Shown: in pieces, positions 1-12,569 of the stretch
Layout: each line of letters begins with the position of its first letter
Numbering within the stretch: the stretch's first letter is position 1
DNA from: Labrys monachus
GTDB lineage: Bacteria > Pseudomonadota > Alphaproteobacteria > Rhizobiales > Labraceae
DNA length: 64,000 nucleotides
Direction: 5' to 3'
Assembly: GCF_030814655.1 (NCBI RefSeq)
Contig: NZ_JAUSVK010000001.1
Coordinates: 2,127,501 to 2,191,500, forward strand
Position numbers and translations under genes: made by a program
Notes under the pieces: generated by a model
What the model was told of the DNA's origin: nothing
The model's input: the letters and a program-made list of their open reading frames with translations, nothing else
The model's database searches: none

Positions 1-671
1 GCCTGGCGCAGGGTTTCGACCGCCAGCCAGTTGCCCATGCTGTGCGCGATGATGTGGATGCGCTTGACGCCCGGGGTGCGGGCGAGATCATTGAGGAATT
101 CCTCGAAATAATCCCGCGAATAGGTACTGGCCTCGCGGTCGGCGACATAGCCCGTCAGCGTGCCGAGCGAAGGCCATGCGAACCCCACGACCGTGCCTGG
201 AAAGCCGCTGTCGCGGCTGAGTTCGGCGACCCGGTAGACGGCTTCCTGGTAATTGGTGTTGTAGCCGTGTACGAAGACGGCGACTTCGCCGCTTTTCCGG
301 CCGTTGAGCAGCGCCTTGCTGAAGCCCGCTTCGTCCAGCGCGCCGGAGTTGAGCACGACGAAATTGCGGGCGGGGTCGCCCGGCGCCTCGCTCGGCCATT
401 CGATCTGCCCCTCGACATGGGTGGGGGGTATGGAGATCGAATATTGCTCGTAGCTCAGCCCGAAATTGCGCTTGTCCGTGAAGTCCCGCCGGTCGACGGT
501 CGAGCGCTGGCGGGTCGTCGCCATCAGCACCCTGACCGGTGTGCCCACGCCCGCGGCGTCGGCGACGGGGTGCAGCAGCCGCGGGCCGGGCCGGTCGGCA
601 CAGGCCGCAAGGCAGGCGACGAGAGCCAGGGCGGCCGCTGCCAGCCGGAACATTCGGATGAAGGACGCCAT
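1..671 (-). CDS. alpha/beta-hydrolase lipoprotein, DUF900 family (partial)
   Basis: About 223 codons are visible; the gene runs off the left edge, so the C-terminus is missing. The N-terminus is a lipoprotein signal: a hydrophobic segment ending in LAAC, so the protein is probably anchored by a lipidated Cys. The body fits the DUF900 group of alpha/beta hydrolases: a VFVHGYNTNYQ oxyanion strand, VVGFAWPS, and a nucleophile elbow of the form AHSMGN near the visible end. The start at 671 is the ATG directly before the signal peptide. The substrate is unknown; DUF900 proteins are predicted serine esterases or lipases. Catalytic Asp and His would lie outside the window. Confidence 0.85.
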   Translation of the reverse strand, partial: MASFIRMFRLAAAALALVACLAACADRPGPRLLHPVADAAGVGTPVRVLMATTRQRSTVDRRDFTDKRNFGLSYEQYSISIPPTHVEGQIEWPSEAPGDPARNFVVLNSGALDEAGFSKALLNGRKSGEVAVFVHGYNTNYQEAVYRVAELSRDSGFPGTVVGFAWPSLGTLTGYVADREASTYSRDYFEEFLNDLARTPGVKRIHIIAHSMGNWLAVETLRQ

Positions 672-808
672 GCCTGCCTCTGACCGCAACCGCCGGACAG
701 TCTAGCTGTAGCTGCGGCAACAAGGAAGGGCGCCCCGGGATCGTCGATTGCCGCGGGTGTGCGCCGCAGGGGCCGTCCCGGGCCGCCGCGCCGGTGCGGG
801 AGAGGCCT

Positions 809-1270
809 CTACCCGCCGAGGGCTTCCTTGACGAGCGGGCCGGTCCTGGAAAAATCCATCTGGCCGGCGAAGCGCTCCTTCAGCGCGGCCATCACCTTGC
901 CCATGTCCTTCATGCCGGCGGCGCCCGTTTCGGCCACGACCGCGGCGATGGCGGCCCTGGTCTCGGCGGCATCCATCTGCTTGGGCAGGAAGGAGGAGAT
1001 GACCTCGATCTCGGCTTTCGCCTGCTCGGCGAGCTCGGCACGGCCGGCCTTGATCGCGGTCTCCTGCGATTCCTGGGCTTGCTTGATCATCTTCTGCAGC
1101 ATGGAGAGGATTTCGCCGTCGGGAATGCGGCCGTCATGCTCTCCGCCGCGAGCGGCGATGTCGCGATCCTTCAGAGCGGCCGTGATCAGGCGGACGACGG
1201 AAAGACGCGGCTTGTCGCCGGCCTTCATGGCTTCCTTGACGGCGTTGTTGAAGTCTTCGCGCAAAGGCAT
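809..1270 (-). CDS. GatB/YqeY domain protein
   Basis: This 153-residue protein matches the stand-alone GatB/YqeY family in length (about 150) and in sequence. It opens with MPLREDFNNAVKEAMKAGD and KPRLSVVRLITAALKDRDI, and ends with KERFAGQMDFSRTGPLVKEAL. The fold is the helical tail domain of the GatB amidotransferase subunit, which recognises tRNA, but the role of the stand-alone protein is not settled. It is divergent from carA across a 241-bp gap that must hold both promoters. In many alphaproteobacteria it sits next to carA and dnaG, which supports the assignment. Confidence 0.92.
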   Translation of the reverse strand: MPLREDFNNAVKEAMKAGDKPRLSVVRLITAALKDRDIAARGGEHDGRIPDGEILSMLQKMIKQAQESQETAIKAGRAELAEQAKAEIEVISSFLPKQMDAAETRAAIAAVVAETGAAGMKDMGKVMAALKERFAGQMDFSRTGPLVKEALGG

Positions 1271-1511
1271 TGTCGGGACCTTCCTGATCTAAGATTTGGT
1301 TCGTAGGGGGCACGACGCTGGGAACTATTTCACGACGCCATTGCAAGCTACTGTTTCTTCTTGCAATTCCGCTTCATGCAAAGGGTTGACGGCAAGCCGT
1401 CCCATCCCTAATTTCCGCCGCGACTGCCGGGCCGGCCGGTTTCTGCCGCCGCCATCGAACCGGCACTTAAGATGAAAATGACCGTCACACAAGCTAGGAC
1501 GCGCGATCACC

Positions 1512-2693
1512 ATGGAAAATGGCTGGATTGAACCCAAAGCCACGGCTCTCCTCGTGCTTGCCGACGGCACCGTGCTGGAAGGGATCGGCCTGGGCGCCGT
1601 CACCAAGGCCGCGGGCGAATTGTGCTTCAATACCGCGATGACGGGCTATGAGGAGATCCTGACCGATCCTTCCTATGCCGGCCAGATCATCACCTTCACC
1701 TTTCCCCATATCGGCAATGTCGGCGTCAACGATGAGGATATCGAGACGGTGAACATGGCCGCCTCCTCCGGCGTGCGCGGCATCGTGCTGCATGCGCCGA
1801 TCACCGAGCCTGCCAATTACCGCGCCAGCCGCCACCTCGACGCCTGGCTGAAGGCCCGCAACATCGCCGGTATCGCCGGCATCGACACGCGGGCCCTGAC
1901 GGCCCGCATCCGCGAGGGCGGCATGCCGAACGCGGTGCTGGCCTTCGATCCCGACGGGGATTTCGACGTCGAGGCCCTGAAGCGCGAGGCGGCGGGGCTG
2001 CCGGCCATGGACGGGCTCGATCTCGTGCCGCCGGTGACGACGGCGCAGCGCTTCGACTGGGACCAGACCGTTTGGGAATGGGCGACCGGCTATGGCCGTC
2101 TCGCCGAGCCGAAATTCCGCGTGGTCGCCATCGATTATGGCGTGAAGCGCAACATCCTTCGCCTCCTGGCGTCCGCGGGCTGCGCGGTGACCGTCGTACC
2201 CGCGACCACGACGGCGGAAGATATCCTCGCCTTGAAGCCGGATGGGGTATTCCTGTCGAACGGTCCGGGCGACCCGGCCGCCACCGGCGTCTATGCCGTG
2301 CCCGTCATCCGCACGCTGCTCGAACGGGACGTGCCGATCTTCGGCATCTGCCTCGGCCACCAGATGCTCGGGCTCGCCGTCGGCGCGCGCACAGTGAAGA
2401 TGAAGCAGGGCCATCACGGCGCCAACCATCCGGTCAAGGACTTCACCACCGGCAAGGTGGAGATCGTGTCGATGAACCACGGCTTCGCCATCGATCGCGA
2501 CAGCCTGCCCGAGGGCGTCGTGGAGACCCATGCCTCACTGTTCGACGGTTCCAATTGCGGGCTGGCGCTGGTGGGCAAGCGCGTCTTCTCGGTCCAGCAC
2601 CATCCCGAGGCCTCACCGGGCCCGCAGGACAGCCATTATCTCTTCAAGCGCTTCGTCGAGATGATGGAAGGCAGCCAGGCCGTCGCGGCCTGA
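1512..2693 (+). CDS. carA: carbamoyl-phosphate synthase small subunit
   Basis: The 393-residue protein is the glutamine amidotransferase subunit that hydrolyses glutamine and passes ammonia to CarB for carbamoyl phosphate, feeding arginine and pyrimidine synthesis in the cytoplasm. The N-terminal CPSase_sm_chain domain covers about residues 1-180 (LCFNTAMTGYEEILTDPSY). A class I GATase follows, with the nucleophile Cys in FGICLGHQML near residue 279 and the His/Glu pair in QHHPEASPGPQD near 366. Length is normal. The partner carB starts 243 bp downstream, beyond a terminator-like hairpin. Confidence 0.97.
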   Translation: MENGWIEPKATALLVLADGTVLEGIGLGAVTKAAGELCFNTAMTGYEEILTDPSYAGQIITFTFPHIGNVGVNDEDIETVNMAASSGVRGIVLHAPITEPANYRASRHLDAWLKARNIAGIAGIDTRALTARIREGGMPNAVLAFDPDGDFDVEALKREAAGLPAMDGLDLVPPVTTAQRFDWDQTVWEWATGYGRLAEPKFRVVAIDYGVKRNILRLLASAGCAVTVVPATTTAEDILALKPDGVFLSNGPGDPAATGVYAVPVIRTLLERDVPIFGICLGHQMLGLAVGARTVKMKQGHHGANHPVKDFTTGKVEIVSMNHGFAIDRDSLPEGVVETHASLFDGSNCGLALVGKRVFSVQHHPEASPGPQDSHYLFKRFVEMMEGSQAVAA

Positions 2694-2881
2694 TTTTCCG
2701 GGAGCGCGGACATCCGTCCGCACTTTGGAAACCACAGGATCTTGCGGAAGGGAGCGGACAGGATGGAGTGCGCTCCCAGGGCGCAAACACCACCTTTCAT
2801 CGCTTCGTCATGGCTGATGCGCGTCGGGCCTCTTTCCCCGACCGCCAAAATGGTTTAGTCGAACCGCTCGATCCGTCCGGC

Positions 2882-2907
2882 GCCGCGGTACCCCTCCGCG
2901 GCTTTTT
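2882..2907 (+). terminator. intrinsic terminator or attenuator between carA and carB
   Basis: A perfect 7-bp GC-rich stem (GCCGCGG at 2882-2888 with CCGCGGC at 2896-2902, 7-nt loop) is followed at once by five T residues at 2903-2907. This is the form of a Rho-independent terminator. It lies 29 bp upstream of the carB start, so it would end carA transcripts or attenuate carB. A smaller 6-bp hairpin at 2706-2721 follows the carA stop. Confidence 0.65.
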
Positions 2908-2936
2908 CATGCCGGCCCTCCAGTCTCGGACGAGCA

Positions 2937-6254
<3,318 letters not shown>

Positions 6255-6360
6255 TCCGCGAATGGACGGCCCCACAGCTTTACAGCGATGATGATGACCG
6301 CCGTGCCGGATTTTCCGTTCGGTGTAGGCGTTCTTTTTGCGTTTGGAAGAGAAGACGAAG

Positions 6361-6834
6361 ATGGACAAGATCCCCATGACGCCTGCGGGCCACGCCGCTC
6401 TCGAGGCAGAGTTGAAGGAGCGCCAGCAGGTCCAGAGACCCCGTATCATCGCGGCGATCTCCGAAGCGCGCTCCCATGGCGACCTTTCCGAAAATGCCGA
6501 GTACCACGCGGCCAAGGAAGCGCAGGGCCACAATGAGGGCCGGGTCGCCGAACTCGAGGACATGCTGTCGCGTGCCGAAGTGATCGACGTGACCAAATTG
6601 TCGGGCGATACCGTGAAGTTCGGCGCCCGCGTCACGCTGATCGACGAGGATACGGAAGAGCAGAAGACCTACCAGATCGTCGGCGAGAGCGAGGCCGATG
6701 TCCGCTCCGGCAAGATCTCGATCGGATCGCCGCTGGCGCGGGCCCTGGTGGGCAAGAAGAAGGGCGTCTCGGTGGAAGTGAACACGCCGAAAGGCCCGAA
6801 GGCCTACGAGATCGCCAACGTCGCCTGGAGCTGA
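6361..6834 (+). CDS. greA: transcription elongation factor GreA
   Basis: The 157-residue factor rescues backtracked RNA polymerase by stimulating transcript cleavage through the secondary channel. The N-terminal coiled coil has the tip [16 protein letters not shown] with the acidic catalytic residues. The C-terminal FKBP-like domain ends in [14 protein letters not shown]. The start at 6361 gives the standard N-terminus [11 protein letters not shown]; an upstream in-frame codon would add nine residues not found in the family. It lies 106 bp after carB on the same strand. Linkage of carB and greA is common in alphaproteobacteria. Confidence 0.96.
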   Translation: MDKIPMTPAGHAALEAELKERQQVQRPRIIAAISEARSHGDLSENAEYHAAKEAQGHNEGRVAELEDMLSRAEVIDVTKLSGDTVKFGARVTLIDEDTEEQKTYQIVGESEADVRSGKISIGSPLARALVGKKKGVSVEVNTPKGPKAYEIANVAWS

Positions 6835-7095
6835 GCGTCCCGACGATGGATGTCCTCGCGTCGCGTCTGCCCATACGGGGCGCGGCGCATGCGCGTCCCG
6901 ATCCCGGCCTTCTCACGGGAAATTGTCTCGCCGAAAATGCCGTGGCGGTGCAAGAGAGCGCGCGTCCGATCCTTCGAAGAGACAGGCTCCTTGAACCGGA
7001 TGCGGCTCGACATCGTAGGATGGTGAAACCGGCGGGGCGTGCGTCCTGATCGAGGCCTGTCCCATGCCGGTGTCGTTCGTACACGGGAGACATCC

Positions 7096-7584
7096 ATGAC
7101 ATCGCCCTTCATCGATCGCCGGGCCTTGCTGGCCTTGGGCGCGGGGCTTGCCCTCAGCGGCTGCGCGACCTCCCTGGCGGGCAATGCCGCCCTGCCGGTG
7201 ATCCGCAGCGTGCGCGTCACCGGTCACGCCAATTCCTATATCGAGCGGATCACGCCCTATGTGCAGCGCAACCTGGTGCAGCAACTCGGGTCCCGCTATC
7301 AGCCCGGCGCCGCCGGCGGCGCGACGCTCGTGGTGGAACTGACCGGCATCGAGCTTGAAACCGCCTCGGGCGATTCCTTCGGCCCGTTCAGTTCGGATGC
7401 CTCCGACGTGCTCGATTCGAGGATTACGCTGCTGTCGCCGTCCGGCGCGGCAGTGAAGAGCTTCCCGCTGCTGACGTCCACCTTCGCCGTCGATGCGTCG
7501 GATCAGATCCCCGATCCCACGCCGCGCCGGTTCAATTCGCTCGCCCGTACCTTCTCCTACTGGGTGGTGAGCAAGCTCGGCTGA
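7096..7584 (+). CDS. putative small lipoprotein
   Basis: A 162-residue protein of unknown function. The start at 7096 puts a lipoprotein signal at the N-terminus: charged DRR, a hydrophobic stretch, then the lipobox LSGC with Cys at residue 23. The mature part is small, with alternating hydrophobic residues and a TLVVELTGIEL segment that suggests a beta-rich envelope domain. I recognise no specific family. The upstream 261 bp after greA show no other gene. The convergent Lrp gene ends 48 bp downstream. Confidence 0.8.
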   Translation: MTSPFIDRRALLALGAGLALSGCATSLAGNAALPVIRSVRVTGHANSYIERITPYVQRNLVQQLGSRYQPGAAGGATLVVELTGIELETASGDSFGPFSSDASDVLDSRITLLSPSGAAVKSFPLLTSTFAVDASDQIPDPTPRRFNSLARTFSYWVVSKLG

Positions 7585-7632
7585 CGGCCGTCCCTCAGGG
7601 ACGCGCCCGTGGCCGGGGGCGTTCCCCGAGAC

Positions 7633-8118
7633 TCAGGCGTTCGCGGTGACGTCCACTTCGAGCGGGACGATCGGTGCGTCCTTGATCGAGCGCAGGGTCA
7701 GCGCCGTCTTGACATTGCGGACGGCGGGGGCGGCGGTCAGCTCGGAAACGAAGGCCTGGAAGGATCGCAGGTCCCGCGCCACGCATTTCAGCACGAAGTC
7801 GATATCGCCGGAAAGCATCCAGCATTCGCGCACGAGCGGCTGGCCCTTCACATAGTTTTCGAAGGTGTTGAGATCGGCGCCGGCCTGCGAGGTCAGGTTG
7901 ACCATCGCGAACACCGTGATTTCATAGCCCAGCGCCGATTCGTCGAGGAGCGTCCGATAGCCCTTGATCACGCCGTTGTCCTCGAGCGCCCGCACCCGCC
8001 GCAGGCAGGGCGGCGCGGAGATGCCGACGCGCTTGGCCAATTCCACGTTGGTCATGCGGCCGTCGGCCTGAAGCTCAGCGAGGATTTTCCAGTCGACGGT
8101 GTCAAGGCGTGCGTGCAC
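7633..8118 (-). CDS. Lrp/AsnC family transcriptional regulator
   Basis: A 161-residue regulator of the feast/famine family. The N-terminal winged helix-turn-helix (LDTVDWKILAELQADGRMTN, then ELAKRVGISAPPCLRRVRAL) is followed by the RAM/AsnC ligand-binding and oligomerisation domain (VRECWMLSGDIDFVLKCVA). Length is typical. Members respond to amino acids and usually control amino-acid metabolism or transport. The neighbours (a lipoprotein and a SIMPL protein) do not reveal its target, and autoregulation from the 149-bp upstream gap is likely but not shown. Confidence 0.93.
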   Translation of the reverse strand: MHARLDTVDWKILAELQADGRMTNVELAKRVGISAPPCLRRVRALEDNGVIKGYRTLLDESALGYEITVFAMVNLTSQAGADLNTFENYVKGQPLVRECWMLSGDIDFVLKCVARDLRSFQAFVSELTAAPAVRNVKTALTLRSIKDAPIVPLEVDVTANA

Positions 8119-8267
8119 GGGAGACCTTTCCGATTGCGAACGGGCAAGCGTTCCCTAAACCGGAGAGGAAAGGCAGGCAAGCATCTTTATTGCACAATCC
8201 GCCGGTGCGGGCGCAAGAAACTTGCGCAACGCACCGCGGCGTCCGACCGCGTTTCCGTTCGAAATCA

Positions 8268-8984
8268 TCACTCGTCGAGTTCGAATCGCGCCGAGACGGA
8301 GACGCCGAGCGTGCTCTCCCCGGATTCGACGGGGACCGCAGCCGCCGTCATCGCCTTGGCGCGATAGAGCCCGCCACCCCTCGGGCCGGTGCTCTCGCTC
8401 AGCTCGATCAGCCTGCCGAGCTTGAGGCCGGATGCGGCGGCGTAGGTCGCCGCCTTGCGCCGCGCGTCCTCGAACGCCGCCTTGCGGGCATCGTCGAGGA
8501 GAGCCGACTGGTTGGAAACGTCGAACTGGATGCCGTCGATCGAATTCGCTCCGGCCGTGACCGCCTTGTCGAGGATTTCCCCCAGCCGCGTCAGGTCGTG
8601 CAGCGTCACGTTTACCGAATTGGAGACGGTGTAGCCATTGATCGCCGGCGGCGTGCCGGCACTCGCGAGGGCGTTCTGCGAGCGGTCGATCTCGGGCCGC
8701 ACGGAAAAGCCCGTGGTCTGCAGATCCTTGCCGTCGACGCCGTCGGCCTTGAGGGCGGCGATGACGTCGCCCGTGGATTTGGAGTTCGCCGCCACGACGT
8801 CGCGCGCATCCTTGCCGGTGCTTTCGACCCCGATGGTGATGAAGGCGACGTCCGGCCTGGCGCTGGTGAGCGCTTCGCCGTTCACCGAGACCGACCGCCT
8901 GGCGTCGTCCGCATGGGCGAGACCGAGGGAGCCCGCCAACAGGAGCGCGGCGAGGGCGGGACGGCCGGCGGGAAAGCGGGACAT
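8268..8984 (-). CDS. SIMPL domain (DUF541) periplasmic protein
   Basis: The 238-residue protein has a Sec signal peptide (RPALAALLLAGSLGLAHA) and then the DUF541/SIMPL domain: SVNGEALTSARPDVAFITIGV, DLQTTGFSVRPE, NGYTVSNSVNVTLHDLTRLGEIL, ending AVPVESGESTLGVSVSARFEL. Such proteins are periplasmic or membrane-associated and oligomeric, with no settled function. The ATG at 8984 is chosen because it starts the signal peptide; the reading frame stays open 41 codons further upstream. It is transcribed away from the tRNA gene. Confidence 0.92.
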   Translation of the reverse strand: MSRFPAGRPALAALLLAGSLGLAHADDARRSVSVNGEALTSARPDVAFITIGVESTGKDARDVVAANSKSTGDVIAALKADGVDGKDLQTTGFSVRPEIDRSQNALASAGTPPAINGYTVSNSVNVTLHDLTRLGEILDKAVTAGANSIDGIQFDVSNQSALLDDARKAAFEDARRKAATYAAASGLKLGRLIELSESTGPRGGGLYRAKAMTAAAVPVESGESTLGVSVSARFELDE

Positions 8985-9111
8985 TGACGGCTCCGATGGG
9001 GCAGCGGTTGCGGGCCGGGAAGCTCGCAACCGATCGCGGCGGCATGATGACGGCGCGGCGGCATTGAATCGGCGCCGGACTCTGCCTATAGATGCACCGT
9101 CTGGCACAGCC

Positions 9112-9187
9112 GGGCCTGTAGCTCAATGGTTAGAGCCGGCCGCTCATAACGGTCTGGTTGGGGGTTCAAGTCCCTCCGGGCCCACCA
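9112..9187 (+). tRNA. tRNA with CAT anticodon (elongator Met or Ile2)
   Basis: A full cloverleaf folds: 7-bp acceptor stem GGGCCTG with CGGGCCC (one G-T pair), D stem GCTC/GAGC, anticodon stem GGCCG/CGGTC around loop CTCATAA, T stem GGGGG/CCCTC around TTCAAGT, discriminator A at 9184 and an encoded CCA at 9185-9187. The first acceptor pair is a true G-C match, so it is not initiator tRNA. CAT can be elongator Met, or Ile2 after lysidine modification; I cannot separate them by eye. Confidence 0.95.
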
Positions 9188-9416
9188 GATGCAAATGATA
9201 TCAATGGCTTACGGGGCGGTTAGCCCGATTTCTCGGCCAGTTTTTCTTGGCCGTGCGAATGCGGGAAACGAGGACAGCTATTGGGTTCTGTCATGCGCGA
9301 GCCGAACGTCGCATGTTCAACCTCTTCATGGCCGAGTATCTGCACCACCCTCGATTGCGGCCATCTCCAAAATGCGTCATCCTGCCGAGCATGTGCCTGC
9401 ACGTGCCGGGGGCAAG

Positions 9417-11243
9417 ATGACGCCGATGAATCGACTGCCGCCGCGCCCGAATCCAGAAGGGATCTCGCGAAGAGATTTCATGAATGGTCTTCTCATTGCC
9501 TCGGGGGGCCTCGTCGTCGGCGTGTCCTCGCCGATGCGCGCCTTCGCGGCGGAACCGGCGGCCGGCGCGTGCGACGACATCGCCGGCGTCGACCCCCGTC
9601 TTCTTCACGGCGGCAATCTGCCGGCGGCCTTCAATGTCGGGCACTGGATGCGGGATCAGCGGCTGAGCTTCGAGCCCGGTGCCGTGACCATCGCGCCGGG
9701 GTGCGATTCCCATGCCGGCAAGTTCGATATTCACGCCGAGCCCGGGGAATTCGACGTGATCGTCGTCGGCGCGGGCCTTGCCGGCCTGTCGTCCGCCTTC
9801 CATCTGCTGCAGAAACGGGCGGATCTGCGTATCCTCATCCTCGAGGCCAACGGCTACACCGGCGGCAATGCTGCGCGGGACGCCGAGGCGCCCTTGCCGG
9901 TACCGGCATCGACGGCCGGTGCCTTTTGCACCATCCCCGATGACGGCTTCATGCAGCAGCTCTACGCCGAGATCGGCATCAAGGGGGAAGCATTCAGGAT
10001 TCCTTCCCCACGCACCACCTATTTCTTCGACAAGAATGCGCCGGGTGTGAATCCGGGCTACGAGGGCTGGCAGACCGAGGAGATCTTCACGCCCGGCAAG
10101 ACCCGGGACCCGCCCTACAGCGAGAAGATCATGGATGATTTCGCAAGATCATTCAAAGTCTTCAAGGACTGGTACGACGTCGAGGGAGGCCCCGATGACC
10201 CGCCGGACGCCAGCGACCCCAAATATGACTATCTTTCGCGCATCACGCTGGCGGAGTACCTGACGAAGGAACTTCACTGCGACCCGATCGTCGTCGATTT
10301 CTATTCGAATTACACCACCGACTGCATGGGCGGCACCGCCCATAGCGTCGCCGCCCATACTGCGATCAGCTTTTTGAGTTCCGAATATGCCGGTACCTGC
10401 TTCGCCTATCCCGGCGGAACGTCGGAGATTGCGGCACGCCTCGCCCAATGGCTCGCCAGGCCCGGCCACTCTATCGACACGCGGAAAAACGCTGTTGCCC
10501 TGCGAGTCGATATTGACGGGTCGGGGTCGAAGCGGGCCGCCAGCGTCACGTATTTCAAGGACGACAAATTTTATCGGGCGACCGCGGAGGCCGCGATCGT
10601 TGCGACGCAGGCCTCCAGCGCAAAGCACCTGATCGACCATCTGTGCGACGAGGAAAGAAAGGCGGCGTGGGACGAATTCAACACGGCGCCGGCACTCGTC
10701 GCCAACGTCGCGCTCCGCAACATGGCGCCTTTCGTCAAGCTCGGACTCGGCTACGACAATTATCTATGGGGCAGCCGCTATTGGTCGAATTTCGAGATCG
10801 CGGATTGGACGACCGACGGGCGCGACAATCCCGATCGCGCTTCGGTGCTGACCTTCTTCAACGGCATCACCGTGCCGAGGGAGGAGTTCCCGCTCGAGCG
10901 CATGAAGCTGCTGCAGACGCCTTTCGAGGAGTATGAGAGAGCCTTGCGGGAAGACCTGGCGCGGATCACCCAGGGAACCGGTTTCGATTTCGACCGCGAT
11001 GTCAGCGCGATCTTCGTCTATCGCTGGGGGCACAGCATGATCCTGCCCACCACAAAATCATTGTTCGGCGATACGCTGGATTCGGACGGAAAGCTTGATC
11101 GCAGCAAGGCGCCGCGGCGTATCGCCTGCCGCCCGCTTGGTCCGATCTCGTTCGCCGGCCAGCATACCGAGGGGACGCCTTCGGTCGAGAGCGCGATCGG
11201 CTCGGGGTACCGCGCGGCCAGGGAAGTTCTTGCGCGGCTGTAG
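9417..11243 (+). CDS. Tat-exported FAD-dependent amine oxidase-like protein (spermidine dehydrogenase-like)
   Basis: The 608-residue protein begins with a twin-arginine signal (SRRDFMNGLLIASGG). A Rossmann FAD-binding motif lies near residue 115 (DVIVVGAGLAGLSSAFHLL, then ILEANGYTGGNAARD). The C-terminal FAD-closing motif is FAGQHTEGTPSVESAIGSGY. The layout fits the flavin amine oxidase clan, and the RRDF signal plus GGNAARD region resembles periplasmic spermidine dehydrogenase (SpdH), so oxidation of a polyamine in the periplasm is an inference. I chose 9417; an ATG at 9426 also keeps the Tat motif. The reading frame stays open back to the tRNA end, but that part has no protein-like character. 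Confidence 0.75.
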   Translation: MTPMNRLPPRPNPEGISRRDFMNGLLIASGGLVVGVSSPMRAFAAEPAAGACDDIAGVDPRLLHGGNLPAAFNVGHWMRDQRLSFEPGAVTIAPGCDSHAGKFDIHAEPGEFDVIVVGAGLAGLSSAFHLLQKRADLRILILEANGYTGGNAARDAEAPLPVPASTAGAFCTIPDDGFMQQLYAEIGIKGEAFRIPSPRTTYFFDKNAPGVNPGYEGWQTEEIFTPGKTRDPPYSEKIMDDFARSFKVFKDWYDVEGGPDDPPDASDPKYDYLSRITLAEYLTKELHCDPIVVDFYSNYTTDCMGGTAHSVAAHTAISFLSSEYAGTCFAYPGGTSEIAARLAQWLARPGHSIDTRKNAVALRVDIDGSGSKRAASVTYFKDDKFYRATAEAAIVATQASSAKHLIDHLCDEERKAAWDEFNTAPALVANVALRNMAPFVKLGLGYDNYLWGSRYWSNFEIADWTTDGRDNPDRASVLTFFNGITVPREEFPLERMKLLQTPFEEYERALREDLARITQGTGFDFDRDVSAIFVYRWGHSMILPTTKSLFGDTLDSDGKLDRSKAPRRIACRPLGPISFAGQHTEGTPSVESAIGSGYRAAREVLARL

Positions 11244-11446
11244 CGGGGCGAGGGTGGCTCGTCGTCCGGGCGGACGTGCTCGCTTCGGCGCCGGATGAAG
11301 GACGATCGTCTTTCGCCGATACTTGCTCCGCCCGCCAAAGCTGATATTGGCAACGGCAATCAGATGGACGACGGTCTGGCCGGGTTGTCGTCCCGCCTGC
11401 CTCGCCAAGAGAGCCGCCCGCCCGCGGGGCGGGAAACGAGACGATC

Positions 11447-12331
11447 ATGACTTCCATGCGCCCGGCCGCCCATGGCCTCGGCATCGTGCTGTTCCTGACG
11501 GGGATCTTCTTCTTCGCCCTGAACGATGCGCTCGGGAAATGGCTGGCGATGGACTATGCGGTGGGGCAGCTGTTGCTGCTGCGCTCCGTCGGCGCCTGCA
11601 TCGTGCTGCTTCCGATGATCTGGCGGTTGCGCATCAACCTGTTCGACTTCGGCCAATGGCATCTGCAGGCCTTGCGTATCCTGGCCATGGCCGGCGATAC
11701 CTTCTCCTTCTATTATGCCACGCGCACCATGCCGCTCGCCGACGTCATGACCTTCTATATGGCGGCGCCGCTGATCATCACCGCGCTGTCCGTCCCGCTG
11801 CTCGGCGAACGGGTCGAGCCGTTCCGGTGGGCGGCCGTTCTCGCCGGATTCGTGGGCGTGGTGATCGCGCTGCAGCCATCGGCCGCCATCTTCACCTCGT
11901 CGTCCCCGATCGCCCTGTTCGGGGCGGTGATGTTCGGCTTCTCCGTCGCCGTCACGCGGCGGCTGCGACGGACGCACTGGCTGCCGCTCGTGCTGTGGCA
12001 GTTCGTCGGTGCCGGCATCATCGGCGCGGCGACCATCCCCTTCGCCTGGGTCACCCCGAATCCGACCGACCTCGGACTGATGTTCCTGGTGGGCGTCGTC
12101 GCCATGCTCTGCTTCGTGTGCATCACGCGCGCGCTCGCCCTCGCGCCGGCTGCCGTGCTGGCCCCGTTCCAATATTCGGCCATGCTGTGGGCGACGATCA
12201 TGGGCTGGATGGTGTGGCGCGACGTACCGACACCGCCGATCATCATCGGCAATGCCATCATCATCGCGAGCGGTCTCTTCATTCTCTATCGCGACCGCTC
12301 CGCCGGCGCCGTGGCTGTCGCGGAAGCATAG
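11447..12331 (+). CDS. DMT family (EamA) transporter
   Basis: A 294-residue integral membrane protein with two EamA repeats, about ten transmembrane segments. Diagnostic stretches are FFFALNDALGKWLAMDYAVG and LLLRS in repeat one, PLADVMTFYMAAPLIITALS at the end of repeat one, and APFQYSAMLWATIMGWMVW near the end of repeat two. Such proteins export or take up small metabolites, and the substrate cannot be read from sequence. The start at 11447 immediately precedes the first hydrophobic region. It appears to be a single-gene unit: 203 bp separate it from the oxidoreductase and 238 bp from thuE. Confidence 0.92.
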   Translation: MTSMRPAAHGLGIVLFLTGIFFFALNDALGKWLAMDYAVGQLLLLRSVGACIVLLPMIWRLRINLFDFGQWHLQALRILAMAGDTFSFYYATRTMPLADVMTFYMAAPLIITALSVPLLGERVEPFRWAAVLAGFVGVVIALQPSAAIFTSSSPIALFGAVMFGFSVAVTRRLRRTHWLPLVLWQFVGAGIIGAATIPFAWVTPNPTDLGLMFLVGVVAMLCFVCITRALALAPAAVLAPFQYSAMLWATIMGWMVWRDVPTPPIIIGNAIIIASGLFILYRDRSAGAVAVAEA

Positions 12332-12569
12332 CGCCGGCGGATTCGGCGCTGTGAGGTATCGAATCTGCGGTGCACCCGCCCGCGGGCGAGCGGGCGGGAT
12401 CGCCGCGACCCGGCTTGACAGGCTCCGCCCTTTGCGGGAACATGACATCGACGCGCGAAGAGGCGTCGTCTGACCACCGGCAACAGGTGGCGGAACGGGG
12501 GGACGGTACCGGCTCGACCTGCTCGCTCATCCGCGGGCTTTCGGGCCGTGTCGACACAAGGAGGTCCTC

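Noticed and set aside
1472-1531. Short leader ORF overlapping the carA start
   Set aside because: Twenty codons with no clear ribosome site, no attenuator-like codon run and no associated hairpin.
9112-9187. tRNA as a phage attachment site
   Set aside because: No copy of the tRNA 3' end was seen elsewhere in the window and no integrase lies nearby; the prophage is over 20 kb away.
9189-9416. N-terminal extension of the FAD oxidoreductase starting right after the tRNA
   Set aside because: The extension precedes a complete Tat signal, which must be N-terminal, and has no protein-like conservation.
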